A stretch of 13,794 nucleotides of DNA, taken from positions 1 through 13,794 of the forward strand of contig JBDZUV010000083.1 of assembly GCA_040255345.1 (NCBI GenBank). The letters are read 5' to 3'. This document shows, piece after piece, positions 1-6,662 of the stretch (its first letter is position 1; each line of letters starts with the position of its first letter). The translations under genes were made by a program, and so were the position numbers. Under the pieces are notes generated by a model. It worked only from the letters and a program-made list of their open reading frames with translations. It ran no database searches and had not been told where the DNA came from. The stretch is from JAFDWI01 sp040255345 (lineage in GTDB: Bacteria; Actinomycetota; Acidimicrobiia; Acidimicrobiales; Iamiaceae).

Positions 1-2
1 AA

Positions 3-335
3 CTCGGTCCCGAATCCGCCGACTTCACCATCACGCGCCTGCACGGCCTCGGTCCGATGAGCGGCACCGATCTCGACGCGATCCTGCGCAACCTCGGGGT
101 CACCACGATCGTCGGCGTCGGCGTCTCGGTGAACGTGGGCATGACGAACTTCGTGATGGACGCCGTGAACCTCGGCTATCAGTTCGTGCTGCCCCGCGAC
201 GCGGTCGCCGGGCTACCCGCCGACTACGCCGACGCCGTGATCGAACACACCTTGGCGCTGCTGGCCACGGTCACCACGACCGACGAGGTGCTCGGCCGTT
301 GGGGCGCCGACGCGTCGGACCGGAAGGAGCCATGA
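3..335 (+). CDS. Isochorismatase-family hydrolase, 3' part only
   Basis: The frame is open from the window edge, so the N-terminal half and the start codon are missing; about 110 residues are visible. The segment GVSVNVGMTNFVMDAVNLGY followed by a V-L-P-R-D-A-V-A-G stretch matches the C-terminal core of the isochorismatase-like fold, where the GV-S/T cis-peptide loop precedes the catalytic position. In the cysteine-hydrolase branch this loop usually reads T-N-V-C; here Gly replaces Cys, as in true isochorismatases such as EntB and PhzD. The substrate is unknown, and a cysteine-type amidase mechanism is unlikely from what is seen. The TGA stop overlaps an ATG at 332, and a good Shine-Dalgarno sequence lies at 324-329, suggesting continued translation downstream. 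It probably belongs to the same transcript as the acyl-CoA ligase. The family call is firm; the specific activity is not. Confidence 0.85.
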   Translation, partial: LGPESADFTITRLHGLGPMSGTDLDAILRNLGVTTIVGVGVSVNVGMTNFVMDAVNLGYQFVLPRDAVAGLPADYADAVIEHTLALLATVTTTDEVLGRWGADASDRKEP

Positions 336-457
336 TGAGCAGACCGGCCGACGCCGCTGGATCGATGACCGGTGGGGGAGTGTGTGACCTGTCGGTCGAC
401 GCAGTGCCACGCGTGGGTGGTGCCATGGCGATCGCATGCAGGCGGGGAGAGCGTTGA
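335..457 (+). CDS. Possible 40-codon small ORF between hydrolase and ligase
   Basis: An AAGGAG motif at 324-329 lies 5 nt before ATG 335, and an in-frame ATG at 332 overlaps the upstream TGA. The frame runs 40 codons (starting MSRPADAAG) and stops at 455-457, one base before the GTG proposed for the ligase. This layout would suit a coupled small peptide or a translational relay. Against it, about two thirds of its third codon positions are G or C, lower than in the flanking genes, and the peptide shows no recognisable domain. It may be only a leader that delivers ribosomes to the ligase start, or not translated at all. Confidence 0.3.
   Translation: MSRPADAAGSMTGGGVCDLSVDAVPRVGGAMAIACRRGER
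407..416 (+). promoter_or_regulatory. 10-bp palindrome upstream of the ligase, possible operator
   Basis: CCACGCGTGG is a perfect palindrome 42 bp upstream of the ligase GTG start. The downstream gene pair includes a TetR regulator, and such proteins often bind palindromes near their own operon. One 10-bp palindrome in this GC-rich stretch is not statistically striking, so its function is a guess. Confidence 0.2.
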
Positions 458-458
458 G

Positions 459-2096
459 GTGACGCCCGTCGATGCTTCCCGCGCCGACATCCGATGGGGG
501 ACCATTCCGAGACTGTTCGCCGATGCCGCCGAGCAGTTCGGTGACGCCGAGGCACTCATCGACGGTGAGGTCCGGCTGAGCTGGAACGAGGTGCACGAAC
601 GTGCCCGCCGCGCCGCCAAGGCGTTCATCGCGCACGGCGTCGCGCCGGGCGATCGCGTCGCGATCTGGGCGCCGAACTGCCACGAATGGGTCGCCGCGCT
701 CGTCGGCCTGCAGGCGGTCGGGGCCGTGCTCGTGCCCCTGAACACCCGCTACAAGGGGGCCGAAGCCGCTTGGATCCTGAGCCGCAGTCGGGCCGTTGCT
801 CTCGTCACCGTCGACGGCTTCTTGGGAAACGGGTATGTGGCGATGCTCGAAGCTGCGCGTGCCGACGCGGGCGGCCTACCCGATCTGAGCCACGTCGTCG
901 TGCTGCGCGACGACGCGCCCGCGGGCACCACGGGCTGGGGCGCCTTCCTCGGCGCCGGTGACTCGATCGACGACGCGACCCTCGACGCTCGAATCGCCGC
1001 GGGCGGCGCGGGTGACCTGTCCGACATGCTGTTCACCTCGGGCACCACGGGCCGTCCCAAAGGGGTACTCACCGCGCACGGCCAGGTGCTGCGCTGCGTG
1101 CAGGGGTGGGTCGACTCGGTCGGGTTGACCCACGACGACCGCTACCTCATCGTCAATCCGTTCTTCCACTCCTTCGGCTACAAGGCCGGGATCGTGGCGT
1201 GCGCGATCGCGGGCGCCACGATGGCCCCGCTGGCGACCTTCGACGTGCCCGCCATGATGCGGCTCATCGAAGCCGAGAAGCTCACCGCGCTGCCCGGGGC
1301 ACCGACGATCTACCAGACGATGCTCAACCGCCCCGATCGCACCGACTTCGATCTGTCGAGCCTGCGCCTGGCGGTCACCGGCGCCGCGGTGATCCCGGTT
1401 TCGCTGGTGACCCAGATGACCGACGTCCTCGGTTTCGACACGGTCGTCACAGCCTATGGGCTGACCGAAGCCTGCGGGTTCGCGACGATCTGCCGGCACG
1501 ACGACCCCCCGGAGATCATCGCCACCACCTCGGGACGGGCCATGGAGGACATGGAGGTGCTGATCTTCGACGACGACGGCAACGAGGTACCCCGCGGCGA
1601 GCCCGGCGAAGTCGTCGTGCGGGGCTACAACGTCATGCAGGGGTACTTCGAGGACCCCGAACAGACCGCGGAGGCCATCGACGCCGACGGTTGGTTGCAC
1701 ACCGGCGACATCGGGGTGATGGACGATGCGGGCAACCTGAAGATCACCGACCGGGTCAAGGACATGTTCATCTCGGGCGGGTTCAACGCGTATCCCGCCG
1801 AGATCGAGAGCCTCATGCTCGCTCACCCCGACCTCGCGCAGGTCGCGGTGGTCGGTGTACCCGACGAACGAATGGGCGAGGTGGGTGCGGCATTCGTGGT
1901 GCCCGCTGCAGGGCGTGAGATCGACCCGACCGCCATCGTCGACTGGGCGAAACTGCAGATGGCCAACTACAAAGCACCACGCAGCGTCCACGTGGTCGAC
2001 GAGTTGCCGACGAACGCGTCGGGCAAGGTGCTCAAGTTCGAGCTCCGCGACCGCCTCGCCGCAACCGCCTCGCCAGGAGAACCCAGTCGATCATGA
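459..2096 (+). CDS. AMP-forming acyl-CoA ligase, FadD3-like
   Basis: This ANL-superfamily enzyme would activate a carboxylic acid to its acyl-CoA through an acyl-adenylate. The GTG at 459 is preferred over an in-frame GTG at 372 because GGGGAG at 444-449 sits 9 nt upstream, and the 29 extra residues are Cys/Trp-rich and unlike a ligase N-terminus. From 459 the protein is 545 residues, normal for the family. Visible motifs are the P-loop FTSGTTGRPKG (192-202), AYGLTEA near 332-338, GWLHTGD (411-417), the hinge region starting RVKDMF at 432, and the C-terminal catalytic lysine in SGKVLK (K523). The hinge (RVKDMFISGGFNAYPAEIE) and the M-A-N-Y-K-A-P-R stretch resemble mycobacterial FadD3, which acts on a steroid-ring-derived propanoate, but no other steroid gene is in view. 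The substrate is therefore unproven. It is translationally coupled to the following TetR gene. Confidence 0.93.
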   Translation: MTPVDASRADIRWGTIPRLFADAAEQFGDAEALIDGEVRLSWNEVHERARRAAKAFIAHGVAPGDRVAIWAPNCHEWVAALVGLQAVGAVLVPLNTRYKGAEAAWILSRSRAVALVTVDGFLGNGYVAMLEAARADAGGLPDLSHVVVLRDDAPAGTTGWGAFLGAGDSIDDATLDARIAAGGAGDLSDMLFTSGTTGRPKGVLTAHGQVLRCVQGWVDSVGLTHDDRYLIVNPFFHSFGYKAGIVACAIAGATMAPLATFDVPAMMRLIEAEKLTALPGAPTIYQTMLNRPDRTDFDLSSLRLAVTGAAVIPVSLVTQMTDVLGFDTVVTAYGLTEACGFATICRHDDPPEIIATTSGRAMEDMEVLIFDDDGNEVPRGEPGEVVVRGYNVMQGYFEDPEQTAEAIDADGWLHTGDIGVMDDAGNLKITDRVKDMFISGGFNAYPAEIESLMLAHPDLAQVAVVGVPDERMGEVGAAFVVPAAGREIDPTAIVDWAKLQMANYKAPRSVHVVDELPTNASGKVLKFELRDRLAATASPGEPSRS

Positions 2097-2806
2097 CCGA
2101 ACTCGAGACCAACGGCACCTCCGACGGCCCCGCCGACGGTGCAGCGAACGGCACCGCAGGGGCTCGGGCCGTCGATGGCCGGGTGCCTGGCCGACGGGGC
2201 ATGGCGACGCGCCGACGACTGCTGGACTGCACCTCGGCGATGGTCCGGGCCAACGCCTACCGCGACGTCAAGGTGGTCGACATCGCCCGTGAAGCGGGCA
2301 CGTCACCGGCGACCTTCTACCAGTACTTCGCCGACGTGGAATCCGCCGTGCTCGCGCTCGCAGAACAGCTCGGAGACGAAGGCCAGCGTTTCGCCGAGGT
2401 GATCGCGTCGACGACGTGGCGTGGCGCGGACGGGTTCGCCGCGGCGAACGAACTCGCCGGTGCGTACCTGCAGTTCTGGGAGGACCACCGGCCGATCCTC
2501 AAGGTCATCGACCTGGCGACGTCCGAGGGCGACGTGCGCTTCCGTGCGATCCGCACATCGTTTCTCGCGGCGACGGCGCAGGCGTTGCGGGAGGCCATCG
2601 CCAAGATGCAGCGCGACGGCCGCCACCCCGAGGCGCTCGACCCGGCGGCGATGAGCGGTGTGCTGGTGTCGATGCTCGCCAACGTCGCCGCGCATCGCCG
2701 TGGCCTGGAGGACTGGGGAGTCGAGGCGACCGCACTCCAGGATGCGATGGCGCGGGTCATCTTCTGGGCGGTCAGTGGCCAGAAACCCCGGTCGACCGTG
2801 GGCTGA
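2093..2806 (+). CDS. TetR/AcrR-family transcriptional regulator
   Basis: The protein has 237 residues. Its ATG lies inside the ligase stop (ATGA overlap at 2093-2096), with AGGAGA at 2075-2080 as ribosome site. After about 36 residues of low-complexity Gly/Ala/Asn/Asp sequence comes a TetR DNA-binding domain: RRRLLDCTSAMV as helix 1, then VVDIAREAGTSPATFYQYFA as the helix-turn-helix, followed by the usual D-V-E-S-A helix 4. The rest is the helical ligand-binding and dimerisation region. Overlap with an acyl-CoA ligase suggests that it senses an acyl-CoA or its precursor and represses this operon, which is common for TetR-FadD pairs; that is inference. The true start could also be one of the later codons after the low-complexity leader. 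It does not resemble KstR2, the known FadD3 regulator, by inspection. Confidence 0.92.
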   Translation: MTELETNGTSDGPADGAANGTAGARAVDGRVPGRRGMATRRRLLDCTSAMVRANAYRDVKVVDIAREAGTSPATFYQYFADVESAVLALAEQLGDEGQRFAEVIASTTWRGADGFAAANELAGAYLQFWEDHRPILKVIDLATSEGDVRFRAIRTSFLAATAQALREAIAKMQRDGRHPEALDPAAMSGVLVSMLANVAAHRRGLEDWGVEATALQDAMARVIFWAVSGQKPRSTVG

Positions 2807-2998
2807 GGCCGCACTCGACCGTCGGCCGGCACCGCGTTGCACCGTCGGGGCGGTGTGATCACAGGTCTGGTTCGGCCCGGGCGCGCCCGGTAACGGCTCG
2901 ACGGACCCGACACAACCCGACGAGGCCGCCCTGCTCGGCGAACGCCATCGGAAAGGGCTGAACCCGAGAGATGGGGTCGCTCCGCCGGACGCCGAGTC
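2807..2998. other. Intergenic region after the TetR gene
   Basis: No gene is seen here. A hairpin CACCG-(6 nt)-CGGTG at 2840-2855 could help end the upstream transcript but has no T-run. The palindrome TGTGATCACA lies at 2854-2863. An in-frame ATG at 2971 would extend the ArsR gene, but that extension runs through the promoter described next and is not believed. Confidence 0.4.
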
Positions 2999-3015
2999 AG
3001 GAACTGAAAGATCCT

Positions 3016-3029
3016 TCATATGCTATGAT
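3016..3029 (+). promoter_or_regulatory. Extended -10 promoter overlapped by inverted repeat, arsR-sulP unit
   Basis: TGC followed by TATGAT (3021-3029) is a good extended -10 element in a locally AT-rich stretch. A clear -35 is not visible. The inverted repeat TCATA-TGC-TATGA (3016-3028) overlaps it. ArsR/SmtB repressors typically bind such AT-rich repeats across the promoter, so this is the best candidate for the auto-operator. The start of transcription would be near 3036, giving an untranslated leader of nearly 90 nt. Confidence 0.55.
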
Positions 3030-3042
3030 GATCAGATACGGA

Positions 3043-3079
3043 CCGGCGTCGCCTGAGCCCGATGGCCGTGGCGACCCGG
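3043..3079 (+). other. Strong hairpin in the leader of the arsR-sulP unit
   Basis: CCGG-C-GTCGCC pairs with GGCGAC-CCGG, giving ten base pairs with one bulged C and a 16-nt loop. It lies between the predicted transcription start and the GGAGG ribosome site at 3113. GCCCGATG (3057-3064) in the loop and ACCCGGCAACCGGC (3074-3087) resemble pieces of the SAM-I riboswitch core, but the downstream AAGGUGC-type element is not seen. The hairpin is a direct observation; any ligand is speculation. Confidence 0.45.
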
Positions 3080-3123
3080 CAACCGGCCAGCCGTCCGCGA
3101 GTGACCCGAGATGGAGGTTCCGC

Positions 3124-3477
3124 GTGCCCGGAGATCAACTGAACCAGCCGCTGTCGGAGCTCAAGGCCGAACTCTTCAAGGCGCTCGCCCACCCGGCCCG
3201 GATCCGCGCCCTCGAGGTGCTCGGCGAGGGGCCGCGGAGCGTCGGCGACCTGCAACCGCTCGTCGGCATCGAGTCGTCGCACCTGTCGCACCAACTGGCC
3301 GTGCTGCGCCGCGCCGGGCTCGTCGCCAAGCGCAAGGACGGAGCCACGGCCGTCTACTCGTTGGCGGACCCCCTCGTCGCCGACCTGCTCGCCGTGGCCC
3401 GGCGTCTGCTGCTGGTGACCCTGCAACCAACGGGTGCGTTGATCGCGGACCTTGCCGCCGAGGTGGCCGAGACTTGA
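3124..3477 (+). CDS. ArsR-family winged-helix repressor without cysteines
   Basis: GTG 3124 is chosen because GGAGG at 3113-3117 is 6 nt upstream; the resulting 117 residues are the normal ArsR size. The N-terminal helix (ELKAELFKALAHPARIRAL) is characteristic of ArsR/SmtB proteins, and the DNA-recognition region is VGIESSHLSHQLAVLRRAGL, followed by a beta-wing (RKDGATAVYSL). There is no cysteine anywhere, so neither thiolate metal sensing nor cysteine persulfide sensing can operate in the usual way. The signal could be a His/Asp-bound metal, a small molecule or an anion, or the protein may be a constitutive repressor. It lies directly before the SulP transporter, which it probably controls along with itself through the repeat at 3016-3028. 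Confidence 0.92.
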   Translation: MPGDQLNQPLSELKAELFKALAHPARIRALEVLGEGPRSVGDLQPLVGIESSHLSHQLAVLRRAGLVAKRKDGATAVYSLADPLVADLLAVARRLLLVTLQPTGALIADLAAEVAET

Positions 3478-3490
3478 CCATCGACACCCG

Positions 3491-5287
3491 ATGATCCCCC
3501 GCAGGTCCGACTATGGCGAACTGAAACACACCTGGCGTCGTGACGTGCTCGCGGGCGTCACCGTCGGCATCGTGGCCCTGCCGCTCGCGCTCGCCTTCGG
3601 CGTGGCCAGCGGTCTGGGGGCCGGGCCCGGGGTCGTCACCGCGATCGTCGCCGGGCTCGTCGCCGGCGTGTTCGGTGGATCCCACGTGCAGGTGTCGGGC
3701 CCCACCGGCGCCATGGTCGTGGTGCTGGCTCCGCTGGTGGCGCGTCACGGCAGCGATGCGGTGGTGGTCGTGGGCGTGCTGGCCGGCGCCGTACTGCTCG
3801 TCGCGGCGGCACTGCGACTGGGGCGGGTGCTCGACTACATCCCGTGGCCGGTCGTGGAGGGATTCACCCTCGGGATCGCCGTGATCATCTTCCTCCAGCA
3901 GGTCCCGCTCGTCGTCGGCGCGGCCGCGCCCGAACCCGGCAACAGCGCCCTGGTCGCCGGACGCGCCGTCTCGGACGCGTGGGGACCCGAGATCGCCACG
4001 ACGCTGCTCCTCGTCGGCATCGTGGTGGCGGTCATGCTGTTGGCGCCCCGCGTCAGACCGACCGTCCCGGCGTCGTTGCCCGCGGTGGCCGTCGCGACCC
4101 TCGTCGCCCAGCTCGCCGGCCTGCAGGTTCCTCCGATCGGCGAGCTGCCGGCGGCCCTCCCGTCGCCGACCCTGCCCGGCGTCGGCCTCGGCGAGCTCGG
4201 CGCCTTCGTGCCCGCCGCCCTGGCCGTGGCCGCCCTGGCCGGCATCGAGAGTCTGCTCTCGGCGAAGGTCGCCGACGGGATGACCGACGTGACCCCCCAC
4301 GAACCGGGTCGGGAACTCTTCGGTCAGGGTCTCGCCAACATCGCCGCGTCGTTGTCCGGCGGGATGCCCGCCACCGGCGCCATCGCCCGGACGGCCGTGA
4401 ACATCCGGGCTCGGGCCCGTACTCGACTCTCATCGGTCACCCATTCGGTCTTCCTGCTCGTCGTGGTGGTCGCCGGTTCCGGGCTCGTGGCGCGCATCCC
4501 CTTGGCGGCGTTGGCCGCGGTCCTGATGATGACGGCGCTGCGCATGGTCGGCTGGCGGAGGGTCGGCGAGGTACTGGGCTCGACCCGTACCGACGCCACG
4601 GTGTTGGTGCTCACCGCCGCGGCCACGATCGCGTTCGATCTCGTCGTGGCCGTCCTCGTGGGCATCGTGGTCGCGGTGGTGCTCACCCTCGTCAAGATCG
4701 CCAGGGCCTCGTGGGGTGGGGGAGAAGTCCGGCAGGGAGTGCGCCGCGCCCTGAGTTCCCCTGCGGCCGTCGACCGGGGGGTCGTCGACCCCGCGCCCCG
4801 CCCCGGTCGGGACGACCCCGGTGCCACCTCCGCCGTCCAGACGACGTCGCCGAGCGGCCCGTCGGGCGATGTTGCCGGTCGGGTGCTCATGTTCCAGTTG
4901 CAGGGTCCGGTGTTCTTCGCCGTGGCCAGTCGGCTGGCCGGTGAGCTGTCCGATACCGGTGATGCCGAGGTCGTGATCCTGCGGCTGCCCGACGTGCCGA
5001 TGATCGATGCCACCGGTGCCCGGACGCTGGGCGACATCGTGACCGACCTGGAAGCGCGCGGCGTCACGGTGCTGCTGAAGGGTCTCAAGCCCGAGCACGA
5101 GCGGCTCCTGGGGCAGGTGGGCACCCTGGACCGCCTCGCGACCCGACAGCACGTCTTCGCCGATCTCGGTGCCGCGACCGATCACGCCCGCTCCCACCTG
5201 GGTGGGCGGGCACGGACGGCACCGGGCGATCGTGACCGTGCGTTCTGCACCAGGGTGGACACACCGAGGCCTGAGGGACGCGCCTAG
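3491..5287 (+). CDS. SulP-family anion transporter with STAS domain
   Basis: This membrane protein of the SLC26/SulP family would move sulfate, bicarbonate or another inorganic anion. ATG 3491, 13 nt after the arsR stop, gives 598 residues; an in-frame TTG at 3452 overlapping arsR is possible, and neither start has a clear ribosome site. The transmembrane domain spans about residues 15-410 with repeated hydrophobic segments and the family signature QVSGPTGAM at 67-75. A roughly 50-residue Pro/Asp/Gly-rich linker follows (about 412-463). The STAS domain runs from about 464 to 575, with MIDATGA around D506-G509 at the position of the conserved D-x-S/T-G loop. Substrate cannot be read from sequence; sulfate would fit the family, while bicarbonate SulP proteins also exist. 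Co-transcription with the ArsR gene is very likely. Confidence 0.95.
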   Translation: MIPRRSDYGELKHTWRRDVLAGVTVGIVALPLALAFGVASGLGAGPGVVTAIVAGLVAGVFGGSHVQVSGPTGAMVVVLAPLVARHGSDAVVVVGVLAGAVLLVAAALRLGRVLDYIPWPVVEGFTLGIAVIIFLQQVPLVVGAAAPEPGNSALVAGRAVSDAWGPEIATTLLLVGIVVAVMLLAPRVRPTVPASLPAVAVATLVAQLAGLQVPPIGELPAALPSPTLPGVGLGELGAFVPAALAVAALAGIESLLSAKVADGMTDVTPHEPGRELFGQGLANIAASLSGGMPATGAIARTAVNIRARARTRLSSVTHSVFLLVVVVAGSGLVARIPLAALAAVLMMTALRMVGWRRVGEVLGSTRTDATVLVLTAAATIAFDLVVAVLVGIVVAVVLTLVKIARASWGGGEVRQGVRRALSSPAAVDRGVVDPAPRPGRDDPGATSAVQTTSPSGPSGDVAGRVLMFQLQGPVFFAVASRLAGELSDTGDAEVVILRLPDVPMIDATGARTLGDIVTDLEARGVTVLLKGLKPEHERLLGQVGTLDRLATRQHVFADLGAATDHARSHLGGRARTAPGDRDRAFCTRVDTPRPEGRA

Positions 5288-5303
5288 CTGACACGTGCGG
5301 CCG

Positions 5304-5337
5304 CCGAGATCCGGTCACTGACATCCGGTCACCTCGG
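5304..5337. repeat. Short direct and inverted repeats between convergent genes
   Basis: ATCCGGTCAC occurs at 5309-5318 and again at 5323-5332. The pair is framed by CCGAG (5304-5308) and CTCGG (5333-5337), which can form a stem. It fills the 50-bp gap between the SulP stop and the M56 stop, so it may serve as a weak bidirectional terminator, although there is no T-run. Confidence 0.35.
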
Positions 5338-6282
5338 TCAGTACAGCGACGAGGTGACCAGCAGGAGGGTCGGGCCGACGACGAGCGCGCCTGCGGCGAC
5401 CACGACGGCGGCCCGTGCCGGCTGAGCGAGCGGATGAAATCCCGTCGTCAGTCGTGCCCCGCGGCGTTCGATCGAGTCGGGATCCACCGCCGGACCGGTC
5501 GGGTCACCCGACGAGGCGGACCCATCGGTCGTGCCAGCCGAACCGATGACGCGGATCGCCGATGCCAAGGTCGCAGCCGTGGTCGTCCGCCGCGCCGCAT
5601 CGTCGGCGAGCATCTCGACGAGGAGTCCCACGGAGTCGAGCGCCCGGGTCGCGATCGGAAACCAGGGCAGGGCACTGCGCCATGCCTCGAAGGCCACGAG
5701 CACCAGGTGGTGTCGCTGGTCGACGTGGGCCTGTTCGTGGGCCACCACGGCGCGAACCTGGGCCTCGTCGAGCACACTGAGGAGCCCCGCAGAGAGCACC
5801 GTCACCGACCGTGGAGTGGCCGGCAGGCAATAGGCGATCGGGGCTTCGTGGTCGAGCAGACGCACGCCGGGCTGATCAGGGAGCGGAATGCTCAACAACT
5901 GGACGAGTTGCAGGTGGCGCAGTTGCTGCCGGCGGGTCCGGACGATCGTGAGCGCCAGGTTCAACAGCAGGTGCGCCCCCAGCAGGCCTGCCCCGCTCAA
6001 CGCGAACATCTGCGGAAACGTCGTGCCCGCGGGCAGCGTACCGTCGACGAGAGCATCCGCGAACCCGCCGACCGCTGCCACCGGATGCGCACCGAACGGG
6101 GCCAGGCCGAACGTGAGCAGCGCGCCGATCATCGACAGCCCCCCGGCCAGGGCGACCGCCTGCCACAGCAGCAGCGCGGCGCCCGGCGCGTGCGCCGGCC
6201 AGCGGGCGGCACTCAAGGCGATGGGGAGCGGCCAGGCGAGCACGACGGCCAGGAGCGCGAGCAGCGCGGCCGCGGTCGCCAT
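5338..6282 (-). CDS. M56-family (BlaR1-like) membrane metallopeptidase
   Basis: The protein has 314 residues. Hydrophobic segments lie near 1-24, 35-60 and 90-112, with a C-terminal one at about 290-310. The zinc site is HEQAH at 182-186 in the context RAVVAHEQAHVDQ, and the third ligand is probably E223 in EMLADDAARR, the usual M56 arrangement. In BlaR1/MecR1, ligand binding outside the cell activates this protease, which leads to cleavage of BlaI/MecI. Here the large C-terminal penicillin-binding sensor domain is absent, so the signal must be sensed by the membrane part itself or by a partner. The gene begins 7 nt after the blaI-like stop and is surely in the same operon. A region of low complexity (about 248-272) precedes the last helix. 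Confidence 0.92.
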   Translation of the reverse strand: MATAAALLALLAVVLAWPLPIALSAARWPAHAPGAALLLWQAVALAGGLSMIGALLTFGLAPFGAHPVAAVGGFADALVDGTLPAGTTFPQMFALSGAGLLGAHLLLNLALTIVRTRRQQLRHLQLVQLLSIPLPDQPGVRLLDHEAPIAYCLPATPRSVTVLSAGLLSVLDEAQVRAVVAHEQAHVDQRHHLVLVAFEAWRSALPWFPIATRALDSVGLLVEMLADDAARRTTTAATLASAIRVIGSAGTTDGSASSGDPTGPAVDPDSIERRGARLTTGFHPLAQPARAAVVVAAGALVVGPTLLLVTSSLY

Positions 6283-6289
6283 GAGCCGA

Positions 6290-6655
6290 TCAGCGCGACT
6301 CGAGCAGGTTGCGCAGTTCGTCGGCTTCTTCGGGTGTCACCCGGCCCACGAAGCGGGCGAGCACCGCGCCGCGGTTGCGGGCCTGGCCCAGCACCTCGTG
6401 CATCAGTTCGGCCATGTGCTCGGCGCGGGGAGTCGTGGCCTCGTGACGGTGCGGCCAGGCGTCCCGGTCGCGGGACACGAAGCCTTTGGTCTCCAGACGT
6501 GAGAGCACGGTCAGCACCGTGGTGGCGGCCAGGGGCTTGTCGGGGGGCGGCAGGGCGTCGTTCAGCGCGGCGCGGACCTCGCCTGCGCTCAGCGGACCGT
6601 CGGTGTCCCAGAGCACGTCCATGACGCGTCGTTCCAGATCCCCGAGTGTGGCCAT
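6290..6655 (-). CDS. BlaI/MecI-family repressor
   Basis: From ATG 6655 the product has 121 residues and begins MATLGDLERRVMDVLW, the standard BlaI-family start; an ATG three codons upstream (6664) is also in frame. The winged helix continues through A-A-T-T-V-L-T-V-L-S-R-L-E-T-K-G-F, the recognition helix and turn of this family, and ends in a helical dimerisation region. ATG 6655 fits leaderless translation: TAGAAT at 6663-6668 on this strand is followed by seven bases and then the ATG. The inverted repeat at 6664-6680 covers that -10, so autorepression is expected. BlaI of Mycobacterium tuberculosis is known to regulate blaC and also the ATP synthase operon, a precedent for BlaI acting on respiration. 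The divergent neighbour here is cytochrome bd oxidase. Confidence 0.94.
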   Translation of the reverse strand: MATLGDLERRVMDVLWDTDGPLSAGEVRAALNDALPPPDKPLAATTVLTVLSRLETKGFVSRDRDAWPHRHEATTPRAEHMAELMHEVLGQARNRGAVLARFVGRVTPEEADELRNLLESR

Positions 6656-6662
6656 GCCGGGC

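Noticed and set aside
372..458. N-terminal extension of the ligase from GTG 372
   Set aside because: The extra residues are Cys/Trp-rich and unlike ligases; GTG 459 has a GGGGAG ribosome site.
876..1991. Long minus-strand ORF opposite the acyl-CoA ligase
   Set aside because: Its composition is Arg/Gly/His-rich as expected of a GC-rich antisense shadow, and the plus-strand frame carries all ligase motifs.
2971..3123. N-terminal extension of the ArsR protein from ATG 2971
   Set aside because: It crosses the promoter, operator and hairpin, lies outside the normal family length, and GTG 3124 has a good ribosome site.
3036..3123. Definite SAM riboswitch call
   Set aside because: Only two core fragments match; the remaining conserved helix and closing stem were not found, so it is left as a finding.
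5434..6624. Plus-strand ORF of 396 codons across the M56 and BlaI genes
   Set aside because: It is the opposite strand of two well-supported genes and has shadow-type composition.
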